Shown: one piece after another, positions 8,775 through 19,267 of the stretch
Layout: the number at the start of each line of letters is the position of its first letter
Position numbering within the stretch: position 1 is the stretch's first letter
Assembly: GCA_023265995.1 (NCBI GenBank)
Contig: JAHFSA010000009.1
Location: 1 to 64,000 of the forward strand
Source of the DNA: Perlucidibaca sp.
GTDB taxonomy: Bacteria > Pseudomonadota > Gammaproteobacteria > Pseudomonadales > Moraxellaceae
Length of the DNA stretch: 64,000 nucleotides
Reading direction: 5' to 3'
The notes under the pieces: model-generated
The model's input: the letters and a program-made list of their open reading frames with translations, nothing else
What the model was told of the DNA's origin: nothing
Databases searched by the model: none
Position numbers and translations under genes: made by a program

Positions 8775-9686
8775 CCAGTAGACCGTCACAAACAGGAACA
8801 GCCAGACCACATCCACGAAGTGCCAGTACCAGGCTGCCGCCTCGAAAGCGAAATGGTTTCCGGGCGTCAGGTGGCCCTTCATCGAACGCAAGGTCATGAC
8901 CGTCAGCATGATGGTACCGATGGTCACATGCAGGCCGTGAAAACCGGTGAGCATGAAGAAGGTCGAGCCGTAGATGCCGGAACCCAGGGTCAGCCCCATC
9001 TCGGTGTAGGCATGGTGGTATTCGTAGGCCTGGCAGCACAGGAAGATGAGGCCCAACGCGGCCGTCAGAGCCAGGTAACCGACCTGGCGCTTGCGGTCAC
9101 CCACCAGCAGGGCATGGTGCGCAACCGTCAGCGTCACCGATGACGTCAGCAGAATCACGGTGTTGAGGAAGGGCAGCCCCCACGGCTCCATGGCGTGCGT
9201 GGTCTGCCCGCCCGGCATGTGCACCAGTGGCCACAGGGCCTGGAACTGCGGCCACAGCACCTCGTGCGTCATGACGCCCTTGCCCTCGCCGCCCAGCCAG
9301 GGAACGCTGAGCACACGGGCGTAGAACAGCGCACCGAAGAAGGCGCCGAAGAACATCACCTCCGAGAAGATGAACCAGGTCATGCCCTGACGGTAGGAGT
9401 GGTCCATCTGCAGCGAGTTGCGGTTGCCCAGGCTCTCGCGGATGGTGTCGCGGAACCACAGGAACATCAGCGCGAAGACACCCAGTATGCCGATCGGCAG
9501 CAGGAAGTTGAGGTGTCCCTCATTGGGAGCGATGCCGGACTGGCTGTGACTCTGAATGACATTGCCGGCGCCGATCACCAGGGTGAACAGGATGGCGGAG
9601 CCCATGATGGGCCACGGGCTGCTGGCCGGCACATAGTAGTGCGATGGCTTCTGGCCCGGGTTGGTGCTTTCGGTGGTGGCGGACAT
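8769..9686 (-). CDS. coxC: Cytochrome c oxidase subunit III
   Basis: A 305-residue seven-helix core subunit of the aa3-type oxidase. The C-terminal family signatures HGLHVTIGTIML and AAAWYWHFVDVVWLFLF are intact, as is the conserved WFIFSEVMFFGAFF. The ATG at MSATTEST has GAGGAG eight bases upstream. It lies 33 bases after cox11 and overlaps the convergent DUF2909 gene by six bases at its 3' end. Confidence 0.97.
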   Translation of the reverse strand: MSATTESTNPGQKPSHYYVPASSPWPIMGSAILFTLVIGAGNVIQSHSQSGIAPNEGHLNFLLPIGILGVFALMFLWFRDTIRESLGNRNSLQMDHSYRQGMTWFIFSEVMFFGAFFGALFYARVLSVPWLGGEGKGVMTHEVLWPQFQALWPLVHMPGGQTTHAMEPWGLPFLNTVILLTSSVTLTVAHHALLVGDRKRQVGYLALTAALGLIFLCCQAYEYHHAYTEMGLTLGSGIYGSTFFMLTGFHGLHVTIGTIMLTVMTLRSMKGHLTPGNHFAFEAAAWYWHFVDVVWLFLFVTVYWL

Positions 9687-9718
9687 GCAACACTCCTCTT
9701 CGGCGATAGGGTCCGGCT

Positions 9719-10258
9719 TCAGATCTTCTGCCCGGCATCGGGCTGGCGATAGAAGCGGTAGGCCAGGGTCACAATCTTGATCTGTCGCGGCAGATCCGGG
9801 TCTATGTAGAAAATCACCGGCATGTCGGCGCTGGCGCCGGCCGCCAGTGTCTGCTCCTTGAAGCAGAAACACTGTGTCTTCTTGAGATGACTGGCGCCTG
9901 CGGCTGGCGCGATCGAGGGCACGGCACGCGCGGTCACCGCCGTGCCGGCCTCGTTGACGACATGAAAGCTGACATGCTGGATCTGGCCCGGATGCACCTC
10001 GATGGAACGGGTGTCGCCGGTAAAGGTCCAGGGCAGTCCGGCATCCACCGAGGTCACGAACTCGACAGTGACGGTGCGATCAAGATCGACAGCGGCAGCC
10101 GCGCCCGCCGCCGTCATCGACGGCTTGCCGTTGAGTCCGGTCAGTTCGCAGAAGGCGCGGTACATGGGCGGCATGGCGAAGACCGCGAAGGCGAACATCA
10201 TCAGCACCCCGCCCGCGAGATACTGCAGTTGCCGCTTCGGAATGCGCTCGCCGCTCAT
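9719..10258 (-). CDS. ctaG: Cytochrome c oxidase assembly protein Cox11 (CtaG)
   Basis: A 179-residue membrane-anchored copper chaperone that supplies the CuB site of subunit I. It has one N-terminal transmembrane helix (about 13-31) and an immunoglobulin-like periplasmic domain. The copper-binding CFCF motif is intact in KKTQCFCFKEQ, followed by the family's PVIFYIDPDL. It lies directly between coxA and coxC with short spacers, as expected. Confidence 0.96.
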   Translation of the reverse strand: MSGERIPKRQLQYLAGGVLMMFAFAVFAMPPMYRAFCELTGLNGKPSMTAAGAAAAVDLDRTVTVEFVTSVDAGLPWTFTGDTRSIEVHPGQIQHVSFHVVNEAGTAVTARAVPSIAPAAGASHLKKTQCFCFKEQTLAAGASADMPVIFYIDPDLPRQIKIVTLAYRFYRQPDAGQKI

Positions 10259-10274
10259 GCCTGCCCTGCCCCGC

Positions 10275-11864
10275 TCACTTGATGACCGGCGGTTCGGAGA
10301 AGGTGTGGTAAGGCGCCGGACTCGGCAGCGTCCACTCCAGACCTTCCTTCGCTTCCCACGGGTTAACCGGAGCCTTGGGCTGACGCTTGATGGTCAGCAG
10401 CATGGCCAGGAAGAACAGCTGGCTGGCGCCGAACCAGAAGCCGCCGATGGATATCCAGAAGTTCAGGTCGGCGAACTGCATGGAGTAGTCGGCATAGCGG
10501 CGCGGCATGCCGGCAAGGCCGACGAAGTGCATCGGGAAGAACAGCAGGTTCACCGACAGCAGCGAGCTCCAGAAATGCAGCTTGCCGAGCGTGGTGTTGA
10601 ACATGTGGCCGGACCACTTCGGAATCCAGTAGTAGGTGCCGGCGAAGATGGCGAACAGCGAGCCGGTGACCAGCACATAGTGGAAATGCGCCACCACGAA
10701 GTAAGTGTCCTGATACTGGTAATCGGCCGGCGTGATGGCGAGCATGAGGCCGGAGAAGCCGCCGATGCTGAACAGCACCACGAAGGCCAGCGCGAACAGC
10801 ATGGGCACCTCGAAGGTCATCGAGCCCTTCCACATGGTGGCGACCCAGTTGAACACCTTCACGCCGGTGGGCACCGAAATCAGCATGGTCATGTACATGT
10901 AGAACAGCGAGCCGGCCAGCGGCAGGCCGGTGGTGAACATGTGATGAGCCCAGACCACGAACGACAGTAGCGCGATCGATGCCGTGGCATAGACCATGGA
11001 GGCGTAGCCGAACAGCGGCTTGCGCGCGAACACCGGAATGATGGCTGAAATGATCCCGAATGACGGCAGGATCATGATGTAGACCTCGGGGTGTCCGAAG
11101 AACCAGAAGATGTGCTGGAACATGACCGGGTCGCCGCCGCCGGCGGCATCGAAGAAGCTGGTGCCGAAGTGGCGATCGGTGAGCATCATGGTCACCACGC
11201 CGGCCAGCACGGGCATGACCGCGATGAGCAGGAAGGCGGTGATCAGCCAGGTCCAGACGAACAGCGGCATCTTCATCAGCGTCATGCCGGGGGCGCGCAG
11301 GTTGAAGATGGTGACGACGACGTTGATGGCACCGAGGATGGACGAGATGCCCATGAGGTGCACGGAGAAGATGAAGAAGTCGGTGCTGGCCGGGGCGAAC
11401 TTGGTCGACAGCGGCGCGTAGAAGGTCCAGCCGAAGTTGGGCGCCGAGCCGTGGCCGAGTATCGACATCGCCACCGAGCCGAGCAGGATGGTGAAGGCGA
11501 AGGGCAGCAGCCAGAACGAGAAGTTGTTGAGACGCGGCAGCGCCATGTCGGGCGCGCCGATCATCATCGGCACCATCCAGTTCGCGAAGCCGGTGAAGGC
11601 CGGCATGATGGCGCCGAAGACCATGAGCAGACCGTGCACGGTGGTCATCTGGTTGAAGAAGTCGGGCTGCAGCAGCTGCAGACCCGGATACATCAGCTCG
11701 GCACGGATGACCATGGCCGCCATGCCGCCACTGAGCAGCATGAGCAGGGCAAACACCAGGTACATCGTGCCGATGTCCTTGTGGTTGGTCGTGGTGAACA
11801 TGCGCAGCAGGAACGGCTTCAGTTCATGATGATGCTCATGGTCGGCGTGAACTGCGTGCGACAT
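10275..11864 (-). CDS. coxA: Cytochrome c oxidase subunit I
   Basis: The catalytic heme-copper subunit (529 residues, 12 helices), carrying heme a, heme a3 and CuB. The CuB and cross-linked tyrosine segment FWFFGHPEVYIMILP and the His pair WAHHMF are present, as are VVAHFHYVL with the heme ligands and the D-channel entry region ANWMVP near residue 115. A His-rich N-terminus (HADHEHHHE) may bind metal. Two ATGs compete: the first overlaps the coxB stop as ATGA, while the second (MSHAVHAD) has GGAGA nine bases upstream; I chose the second. Confidence 0.97.
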   Translation of the reverse strand: MSHAVHADHEHHHELKPFLLRMFTTTNHKDIGTMYLVFALLMLLSGGMAAMVIRAELMYPGLQLLQPDFFNQMTTVHGLLMVFGAIMPAFTGFANWMVPMMIGAPDMALPRLNNFSFWLLPFAFTILLGSVAMSILGHGSAPNFGWTFYAPLSTKFAPASTDFFIFSVHLMGISSILGAINVVVTIFNLRAPGMTLMKMPLFVWTWLITAFLLIAVMPVLAGVVTMMLTDRHFGTSFFDAAGGGDPVMFQHIFWFFGHPEVYIMILPSFGIISAIIPVFARKPLFGYASMVYATASIALLSFVVWAHHMFTTGLPLAGSLFYMYMTMLISVPTGVKVFNWVATMWKGSMTFEVPMLFALAFVVLFSIGGFSGLMLAITPADYQYQDTYFVVAHFHYVLVTGSLFAIFAGTYYWIPKWSGHMFNTTLGKLHFWSSLLSVNLLFFPMHFVGLAGMPRRYADYSMQFADLNFWISIGGFWFGASQLFFLAMLLTIKRQPKAPVNPWEAKEGLEWTLPSPAPYHTFSEPPVIK

Positions 11865-11878
11865 CGTGTTTTCTCCGC

Positions 11879-13063
11879 TCATTTCGCCATCTCCGAAGGC
11901 TGGACGAGATCGCCGGTGGCATTGCCCCAGGCATTGCGCTCATAGGTGACCACAGCCGCCAGCTCACGCGGCGTCAGCAGTCCCTTCCAGGCCGGCATGG
12001 CGTTCTTGCCGGTAAGCACGAGGTGAATGTGATCGGCCTTGCGGGCCTTGTCGGCGGCGATCTTGCTGCCCTTCAGCGCCGGGAACATGGGTGGCAGACC
12101 GGTGCCGCCAACCTGGTGGCAGGCGGCGCAACGGGCACCGTAGACGCCCTCGCCTTCCTTCACCGCGGCATCCAGCGAGGGGAACTTGTAATCAACCGAT
12201 GCCGCAGCCGCCTTGGCTTCCTCGGCAGCGCGCGTCTTGGCGGATGCCAGCCAGGTCTTGAACTCGGCCTGCGTCTTCGCCTCGACCACGATGGGCATGA
12301 AGGCGTGGTCCTTGCCGCAGAGCTCGGCGCAACGACCGCGGAAAACGCCTTCCTTGCCCTTGGGCACATCGGTCCAGACTTCGTTGATGTAGCCCGGCAC
12401 GGCATCGCGCTTGATCGCGAACGCCGGCACCCACCAGGCGTGGATGACGTCATCGGAGGTGAGCAGGAAACGGATCTTCTGACCGGTCGGGATCACCAGC
12501 GGCCGGTCGACCTCGGACAGGTAGTTGGGATGATTCTTGAAGTCCGGCGTGTTGGCGGAATTCCAGCCCTTGCCCTGGCGCTCGTACTGCTCGCGCGGCG
12601 TCGACAGCACGGACAGGAAGCTGACTCCGACATCCTTGTCCTTTTCATAGGTCAGGTATTCGTAGTTCCACTTCCACTGCGAGCCGGTGACGCGGATGGT
12701 CAGCGTCGAATCGCCGGTGTCGTTCATGGCCACGAGCACGCGTGTCGCCGGAATCGCCATGCCGATGAGAATGATGAAGGGGATGATGGTCCAGATGATC
12801 TCGACCGTGGTGCTTTCGTGGAAGTGCGCCGCGACCGCGCCCTTCGACTTGCGATGATGCAGGATGGACCAGAACATCATGCCGAACACGGCCACGCCGA
12901 TGGCGATGCAGATGAACAGGATGGTGCGGTGGAGATGGAACACCTGCTGGCTGATGTCGGTGACACCCGGGGTCATGTCCCAACGGGTCGCTGCATGCAG
13001 GGTGGTGGTGATCAACAGGAAAAGCACGCTCGCGAAGAGACGTACTACTACAGATTTCCGCAT
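11879..13063 (-). CDS. coxB: Cytochrome c oxidase subunit II with fused cytochrome c domain (caa3 type)
   Basis: A 394-residue subunit with a signal peptide (ending near HAATRW), two transmembrane helices (about 45-67 and 87-110), a cupredoxin domain and a C-terminal cytochrome c. CuA ligands are visible: H208, C245, C249, H253 and M256 in RCAELCGKDHAFMP. The heme c site CAACH is at 312-316, with a candidate Met ligand in KNAMPAWKG. The fused cytochrome makes this a caa3-type enzyme that takes electrons from a soluble cytochrome c. The ATG at MRKSVVV has GAGGG ten bases upstream; the longer frame has no ribosome site. Confidence 0.95.
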   Translation of the reverse strand: MRKSVVVRLFASVLFLLITTTLHAATRWDMTPGVTDISQQVFHLHRTILFICIAIGVAVFGMMFWSILHHRKSKGAVAAHFHESTTVEIIWTIIPFIILIGMAIPATRVLVAMNDTGDSTLTIRVTGSQWKWNYEYLTYEKDKDVGVSFLSVLSTPREQYERQGKGWNSANTPDFKNHPNYLSEVDRPLVIPTGQKIRFLLTSDDVIHAWWVPAFAIKRDAVPGYINEVWTDVPKGKEGVFRGRCAELCGKDHAFMPIVVEAKTQAEFKTWLASAKTRAAEEAKAAAASVDYKFPSLDAAVKEGEGVYGARCAACHQVGGTGLPPMFPALKGSKIAADKARKADHIHLVLTGKNAMPAWKGLLTPRELAAVVTYERNAWGNATGDLVQPSEMAK

Positions 13064-13466
13064 GCAACGGGCCCTCGTGTGGTGTCGTACGAACCGAACA
13101 CGGTTGGACTGCGCATGAAGCGACGGCTGGGTGATTTGGCGAGCCGTACTGCGCGTCCACCTCTTGTTATCTCGACGGAGATTAGGTGCATCGCAGGCGC
13201 GTGTCCATACGGTCATGGCTGTTTTGCGTCGGCCGACGATGGTCGGCTTGCCGGCCTCGACAAAAGCGCCGAGCATGCCTCATGCAATTCGTCACAATTT
13301 CACGAGACTGTCATCCAGAGTGATTGCCTGGCCACCGGGCATTCGGTATCGTGCCCGGCAACATGTGGCCAAATAGCCGACAATTACTGCATTTCACCGC
13401 CATCCTGGTGATTGTTTAATGTCCGACCCCGCGCTTACCCGGCGCCCGGCCAGGAAAGAAGAAACT
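13064..13466 (+). other. Intergenic region between divergent coxB and aroQ
   Basis: About 400 bases without a gene. It must hold the promoters of the cox operon (leftward) and of aroQ-accB-accC (rightward). An interrupted inverted repeat at 13329-13371 (TGGCCAC and CCGGGC with GCCCGG and GTGGCCA) is the only clear structure. An in-frame ATG at 13419 could add 16 residues to AroQ but lacks a ribosome site. Confidence 0.6.
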
Positions 13467-13913
13467 ATGCCCGCGATTCTCGTCCTGCACGGACCCAACC
13501 TGAACCTGCTCGGTCAGCGCGAGCCCGGCATCTATGGCGCCGACACGCTCGACGCCATCAACAAGCGCCTGCAGACGCAGGCGGATCAGGCCGGCATCAG
13601 TCTCGGCAGCCTGCAAAGCAATCACGAAGGCGCCCTGGTCGACCGCATCCACCAGGCCGGCCTCGACGGCACGCGCTTCATCATCATCAATCCGGCCGCC
13701 TACACGCACACTTCGGTGGCCCTGCGCGATGCCCTGCTCGGCGTGAAGATCCCGTTCATCGAGGTGCACCTGTCCAACGTGCACGCCCGCGAAACCTTCC
13801 GACAGCATTCCTATCTGTCGGACAAGGCCGTCGGCGTCATCACCGGACTCGGCGCCATGGGCTACGAGCTTGCTCTGGCCTACGCCCTGCGCGAACTGCG
13901 CACGGCCCACTGA
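13467..13913 (+). CDS. aroQ: 3-dehydroquinate dehydratase, type II
   Basis: A 148-residue cytosolic enzyme that dehydrates 3-dehydroquinate to 3-dehydroshikimate in aromatic amino acid synthesis. The N-terminal signature [19 protein letters not shown], the active-site [16 protein letters not shown] and the [12 protein letters not shown] loop are intact. The flexible-loop arginine and tyrosine (QREPGIYG) are present. An AGGAAAGAAG stretch precedes the ATG. It heads aroQ-accB-accC, the common proteobacterial order. Confidence 0.97.
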   Translation: MPAILVLHGPNLNLLGQREPGIYGADTLDAINKRLQTQADQAGISLGSLQSNHEGALVDRIHQAGLDGTRFIIINPAAYTHTSVALRDALLGVKIPFIEVHLSNVHARETFRQHSYLSDKAVGVITGLGAMGYELALAYALRELRTAH

Positions 13914-13938
13914 ATTTTTTTCGAGGAGTACGTTCCCC

Positions 13939-14418
13939 ATGGATATTCGCAAGATCAAGAAGCTGATCGAGCTGGTTGAAGAGTCCGGCATCGACGAGCT
14001 GGAAATCACCGAAGGCGAGGAATCGGTTCGCATTGCCCGCAACCGCGCGCCGGCAACCGTCAGCTACAGCCTGCCTCCCCACGCTGTCGCACCCGTCGCC
14101 GCACCCGTGGCCGCCCCGGTGGCTGCCGCGACTGCCGCCCAGACCAAGGGCACCGCACCGGCCGCAAGCGAACCCAGCACCCAGGGCTATGTGCAGCGCT
14201 CGCCCATGGTCGGCACCTTCTATCGTTCGCCGGCTCCGGGCTCCGCCCGCTTCGTCGACATCGGCTCGACCGTCAAGCCGGGCGACGTGGTCTGCATCAT
14301 CGAAGCCATGAAGATGATGAACCAGATCCAGGCCGACAAGGGTGGCGTCATCGAGAGCATCCTCGTCGAAGACGGCCTGCCGGTGGAATTCGACCAGCCG
14401 CTGTTCACCATCGTCTAA
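13939..14418 (+). CDS. accB: Biotin carboxyl carrier protein of acetyl-CoA carboxylase
   Basis: A 159-residue carrier that holds the biotin used by acetyl-CoA carboxylase in the first step of fatty-acid synthesis. The biotinylation site EAMKMMNQ is intact with Lys125, and the C-terminal domain has the BCCP thumb region typical of AccB. An Ala/Pro/Val-rich linker spans about residues 38-80. GAGGAG lies upstream of the ATG. Biotin for this lysine would come from the bio operon 20 kb away. Confidence 0.97.
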   Translation: MDIRKIKKLIELVEESGIDELEITEGEESVRIARNRAPATVSYSLPPHAVAPVAAPVAAPVAAATAAQTKGTAPAASEPSTQGYVQRSPMVGTFYRSPAPGSARFVDIGSTVKPGDVVCIIEAMKMMNQIQADKGGVIESILVEDGLPVEFDQPLFTIV

Positions 14419-14433
14419 GCGGAGATCACCGAC

Positions 14434-15774
<1,341 letters not shown>

Positions 15775-15807
15775 GGCACCTGTGTCAAAACACAATGGAG
15801 ATGCACC

Positions 15808-16278
15808 ATGGGACTGTTGAGCTTCGTACAAAACGTCGGTGACAAGCTTTTCGGCGGCCACGCCCAGAAGGAAGTCACACCGGCCACACCCGGCCAGCCG
15901 ACCAACCAGGAAGTGGCAAATGCCCTGCTCGCGCGCATTCAGGCGCTGCAGCTGCCGATCGCCGGCCTGAAGGTCATCTTCGGCAGCGGCAAGGCCACCA
16001 TCGAAGGCACCGTGGCAACCCAGGAAGAGAAGGAAAAGATCATCCTGGCCCTCGGCAATGTCGACATGGTCGATCAGGTCGATGACAACCTGGTGGTGAC
16101 CACGCCGGCCCCGGAAGCGAAATTCGTGACCGTGAAATCCGGCGACACCCTGTCGCACATTGCCAAGGAACAATATGGCAATGCCAACGCCTACATGAAG
16201 ATCTTCGAGGCCAACAAGCCCATGCTGAGCAACCCGGACAAGATCTACCCGGGTCAGATGCTGCGCATTCCGGCCTGA
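15808..16278 (+). CDS. kbp: BON-LysM protein, Kbp/YgaU-like
   Basis: A 156-residue protein with an N-terminal BON domain (about residues 25-95) and a C-terminal LysM domain (about 105-155, FVTVKSGDTLSHIAKEQYG to KIYPGQMLRIP). The start MGLLSFVQNVGDKLF and the phrase KIFEANKPML match E. coli Kbp (YgaU), a cytoplasmic potassium-binding protein. There is no signal peptide, which agrees with that location. It lies 33 bases after accC but may have its own promoter. Confidence 0.9.
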   Translation: MGLLSFVQNVGDKLFGGHAQKEVTPATPGQPTNQEVANALLARIQALQLPIAGLKVIFGSGKATIEGTVATQEEKEKIILALGNVDMVDQVDDNLVVTTPAPEAKFVTVKSGDTLSHIAKEQYGNANAYMKIFEANKPMLSNPDKIYPGQMLRIPA

Positions 16279-16287
16279 GGCTGCTCC

Positions 16288-16314
16288 GGGGTGTCGCGCC
16301 CTGCACGACACCCC
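16288..16314 (+). terminator. Hairpin after the kbp-like gene
   Basis: GGGGTGTCG pairs with CGACACCCC (9 bp) around a nine-base loop, beginning nine bases past the stop codon. The tail is not U-rich, so termination strength is uncertain. Confidence 0.5.
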
Positions 16315-16408
16315 ATTCCCTGCATTTCACCCCTCTCCAACGCGATTTCTGACTACAAAATCGCCAGCCGGAAGACTACACTGCGCGTCCTGTTTTCCGG
16401 AGGCCGTC

Positions 16409-17302
16409 ATGTCCTGGCTGCAAATCAAGATCGAGACCCAGAAGGCCGACGCGCCGCGCTACGAAGAACTGCTTGAGACCGCAGGCGCCAGCGCCGTGCT
16501 CATGGAGGATTCGGCCGACCAGCCCCTGCTCGAACCGCCGCCCGGCGCACAGCCGCTGTGGGATGCCACCCGCGTCATCGGCCTCTTCGTGGTCGACTCG
16601 GAAATGGACGCTGTCGTCGACTTCCTCGAAGGCCAGCTCGGCCACGCCCTGCCGCCGCACCGCATCGAAGTGCTGGAGGACAAGGACTGGGAGCGCGCCT
16701 GGATGGACAACTACCACCCCATGCGCTTCGGCGAACGCCTCTGGGTGGTGCCGAGCTGGACGCCGCCGCCGCAGCCCGACGCCATCAATCTGCTGCTTGA
16801 TCCCGGTCTGGCCTTCGGCACCGGCACCCACCAGACCACCGCGCTGTGCATGGAGTGGCTGGACGGCCTCGACCTCAAGGGCAAGGTCGTTGTCGACTAC
16901 GGCTGCGGCTCCGGCATTCTCGCCGTCGCCGCCCTGCTGCTCGGCGCCCGCGAAGCCTGGTGCGTCGACCTTGATCCGCAGGCGCTGACCGCCACCCGCG
17001 ACAATGCCGAACGCAATGGCGTGGCTGATCGCATCAAGGTCTTCATGCCGGAAGACATGCCTGTCGATTTCAACAACGGCCAGGGTGCCGATGTCGTGGT
17101 CGCCAACATTCTCGCCGGCCCGCTCGGCATGCTGGCGCCGACGCTGACCTCCTTCCTGCGCGCCGGTGGCGACATCGCCCTGTCCGGCATCATCCTGTCG
17201 CAGGTCGACGAGCTGCGCGAAATCTACGGCGAGTGGTGCGACATGGACGGCCTCGCCATCAAGGACGAGGACTGGTGCCGCCTGTCCGGACGCAAGCGCT
17301 GA
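16409..17302 (+). CDS. prmA: Ribosomal protein L11 methyltransferase
   Basis: A 297-residue SAM-dependent enzyme that trimethylates ribosomal protein L11. The N-terminal substrate-binding domain (about 1-100) has the family word EDKDWERAWMDNYHPMRFG. The catalytic domain shows LDPGLAFGTGTHQTT and the SAM-binding VVDYGCGSGILAVAALLLGA (about residues 155-175), then VVVANILAGPL. It starts the prmA-DUF3426-dusB-fis group. Confidence 0.97.
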   Translation: MSWLQIKIETQKADAPRYEELLETAGASAVLMEDSADQPLLEPPPGAQPLWDATRVIGLFVVDSEMDAVVDFLEGQLGHALPPHRIEVLEDKDWERAWMDNYHPMRFGERLWVVPSWTPPPQPDAINLLLDPGLAFGTGTHQTTALCMEWLDGLDLKGKVVVDYGCGSGILAVAALLLGAREAWCVDLDPQALTATRDNAERNGVADRIKVFMPEDMPVDFNNGQGADVVVANILAGPLGMLAPTLTSFLRAGGDIALSGIILSQVDELREIYGEWCDMDGLAIKDEDWCRLSGRKR

Positions 17303-17309
17303 GCTGATC

Positions 17310-17885
17310 ATGACCACGCCAGTCACTCCGCAGAACCTGAACACCTTGCAGCTGCCGGTCGAACTGACCCGGCAGCCACTGGTGCGCAGGCGCGGACTGT
17401 GGCTGGCGCTGGCGGCGACCGGCTTGCTGGTGGTCGCCAGCGAGGCTGTCTGGCTGAGCCGCGACCTCTGGCTGCGCCAGCCTGTCGTGCGCAATGCCCT
17501 GAACCCGGTTCTGGCTGCCGCCGGCTACGAACTCGAACGCCCGCATCTGGCTGGCGCCTGGCAGATCTCCGCGCTGACGCTGCGCGCCGAGGCCGGTGTC
17601 CCCGGCGTCTGGCATGTCGATGCCCTGCTCCAGCACCACGCCGACATTCTGCAAACCTGGCCGGCCCTGACTCTTGAGCTGCGCGACTGGCAGGGACAGC
17701 TGGCCGGCCAGCGCACGCTGCAGCCGACGGACTATCTGCCGTCCGGCCTGCCCGCCGGCCTCGCCCCGCACCGGCTGGTCGCCAGCGAACAGCCGGTGCG
17801 CATCAGCCTGGCGGTGCGCCTGCCGGCACGCGCCGACGGCAGCATTCCCGTCTTCGAGCAGGCCGAGCTGAGGGCGCTGCCATGA
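17310..17885 (+). CDS. DUF3426 membrane protein, without the usual zinc ribbon
   Basis: A 191-residue protein with one transmembrane helix (about residues 31-50) and a C-terminal extracytoplasmic domain that matches the DUF3426 pattern (VRNALNPVLAAAGYELE, then strands to SLAVRL). Family members in this position usually begin with a zinc-ribbon of four cysteines; here only about 30 residues precede the helix and no cysteine is present. The gene starts eight bases after prmA and ends in an ATGA overlap with dusB. Its function is unknown. Confidence 0.75.
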   Translation: MTTPVTPQNLNTLQLPVELTRQPLVRRRGLWLALAATGLLVVASEAVWLSRDLWLRQPVVRNALNPVLAAAGYELERPHLAGAWQISALTLRAEAGVPGVWHVDALLQHHADILQTWPALTLELRDWQGQLAGQRTLQPTDYLPSGLPAGLAPHRLVASEQPVRISLAVRLPARADGSIPVFEQAELRALP

Positions 17886-18901
17886 CCCTGCCCGACCTGC
17901 TCAAGCCGCTGCACATCGGCCCATACCGCATAGACGTGCCGCTGGCGCTGGCGCCCATGGCCGGCGTCACCGATCGCCCGTTCCGCCAGCTCTGCCGCTC
18001 GCTGGGCGCCGGCCATGTGGTATCGGAAATGGTCGCCTCGGAAACGCGGCTGTGGAACACCAGCAAGTCGCGCTTTCGCATGGATCATGCCGGCGAGCCC
18101 GGCCCCATCACCGTCCAGATCGTCGGCTACGACCCCGACATGCTGGCCGATGCCGCGCGCCAGAATGTCGAGCGCGGCGCCCAGATCATCGACATCAACA
18201 TGGGCTGCCCGGCCAAGAAGGTGTGCAATCGCCTGGCCGGCTCGGCGCTCATGCAGGACGAGCCCCTGGTCGCCGCCATCCTCAAGGCCGTGGTCGCCGC
18301 CGTTGATGTGCCGGTCACCCTGAAGACGCGCACCGGCTGGGATCGCGACCACCGCAATGGCGTCACCATCGCGAAGATCGCCGAGGATGCAGGCATTGCC
18401 ATGCTGTCCGTGCACGGCCGCACGCGTGCCGACAAGTACATGGGCGATGCCGAATACGAGACCATCGCCGCCATCAAGCAGGCGGTCGGCATTCCGGTGC
18501 TGGCCAATGGCGACATCGACAGCCCGGAAAAGGCATTGCGCGTCTTTGAGCAGACCGGCTGCGATGGTATAATGATCGGCCGGGGAGCTCACGGACGTCC
18601 GTGGCTCTTCGACGAGATCCAGCACTACCTCCGAACCCGCGAACGCCTTTCCTCCCCGGACATGGCGTCGCGACGCGACATCATTCTGGACCACCTGGCC
18701 AGCATGCACGCGTTCTATGGTCCGGATCTCGGCCTGCGCTTCGCGCGCAAGCATCTCGGCTGGTATGCCGAACAATTGCCGGACGGCCGCGCGCTGAGCC
18801 GGCAGTTCAATGCCCTTGCAGAGACTGACCAGCAGGTTCGACTGGTCAGCGAATATTTTTCAAACCGGGTTCAGGACCAGCGGCCGGATGCCGCTGCCTG
18901 A
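17882..18901 (+). CDS. dusB: tRNA-dihydrouridine synthase B
   Basis: A 339-residue FMN enzyme that reduces specific uridines in tRNA D-loops. The FMN-site start [19 protein letters not shown], the signature [20 protein letters not shown] with the catalytic cysteine, and [10 protein letters not shown] are intact. Its ATG overlaps the DUF3426 stop by four bases, and fis follows after 13 bases, the dusB-fis arrangement known in enterobacteria and pseudomonads. Confidence 0.97.
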   Translation: MTLPDLLKPLHIGPYRIDVPLALAPMAGVTDRPFRQLCRSLGAGHVVSEMVASETRLWNTSKSRFRMDHAGEPGPITVQIVGYDPDMLADAARQNVERGAQIIDINMGCPAKKVCNRLAGSALMQDEPLVAAILKAVVAAVDVPVTLKTRTGWDRDHRNGVTIAKIAEDAGIAMLSVHGRTRADKYMGDAEYETIAAIKQAVGIPVLANGDIDSPEKALRVFEQTGCDGIMIGRGAHGRPWLFDEIQHYLRTRERLSSPDMASRRDIILDHLASMHAFYGPDLGLRFARKHLGWYAEQLPDGRALSRQFNALAETDQQVRLVSEYFSNRVQDQRPDAAA

Positions 18902-18914
18902 CAGCCCCCCCAAC

Positions 18915-19214
18915 ATGAGCAGTGAAATCAGCATGGACATGTCCGTCGTCAAGAAACCTTTGACCAGCACCAGCACCCGCCCGAACCAGACACTGCGTGA
19001 TCACGTCGAGATGGCCATGCGCAACTACTTCGCCCATCTCGATGGCGAGCGCGCCACCGATGTCTATGACATGGTGCTGGCGGAAGTCGAAACCCCGCTG
19101 CTGGAAGTCGTCCTCGAGTACACCCGTGGCAACCAGACCCGCGCCTCCGAGATTCTCGGCCTCAACCGCGGCACGCTGCGCAAGAAGCTCAAGCAGCACG
19201 GTCTGATGAACTGA
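18915..19214 (+). CDS. fis: Nucleoid-associated protein Fis
   Basis: A 99-residue DNA-bending protein that shapes the nucleoid and regulates rRNA and many promoters. The C-terminal helix-turn-helix is clear ([25 protein letters not shown]), as is the dimer helix before it. The length is close to the 98-residue E. coli protein. Several ATGs are possible near the start (18915, 18933, 18939); none has a strong ribosome site, so translation may depend on dusB. Confidence 0.93.
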   Translation: MSSEISMDMSVVKKPLTSTSTRPNQTLRDHVEMAMRNYFAHLDGERATDVYDMVLAEVETPLLEVVLEYTRGNQTRASEILGLNRGTLRKKLKQHGLMN

Positions 19215-19267
19215 GCGGCCACCCGCCCTCCGTACAGAATTTCCCTTTCAGCAACACGAGTTCCGCC

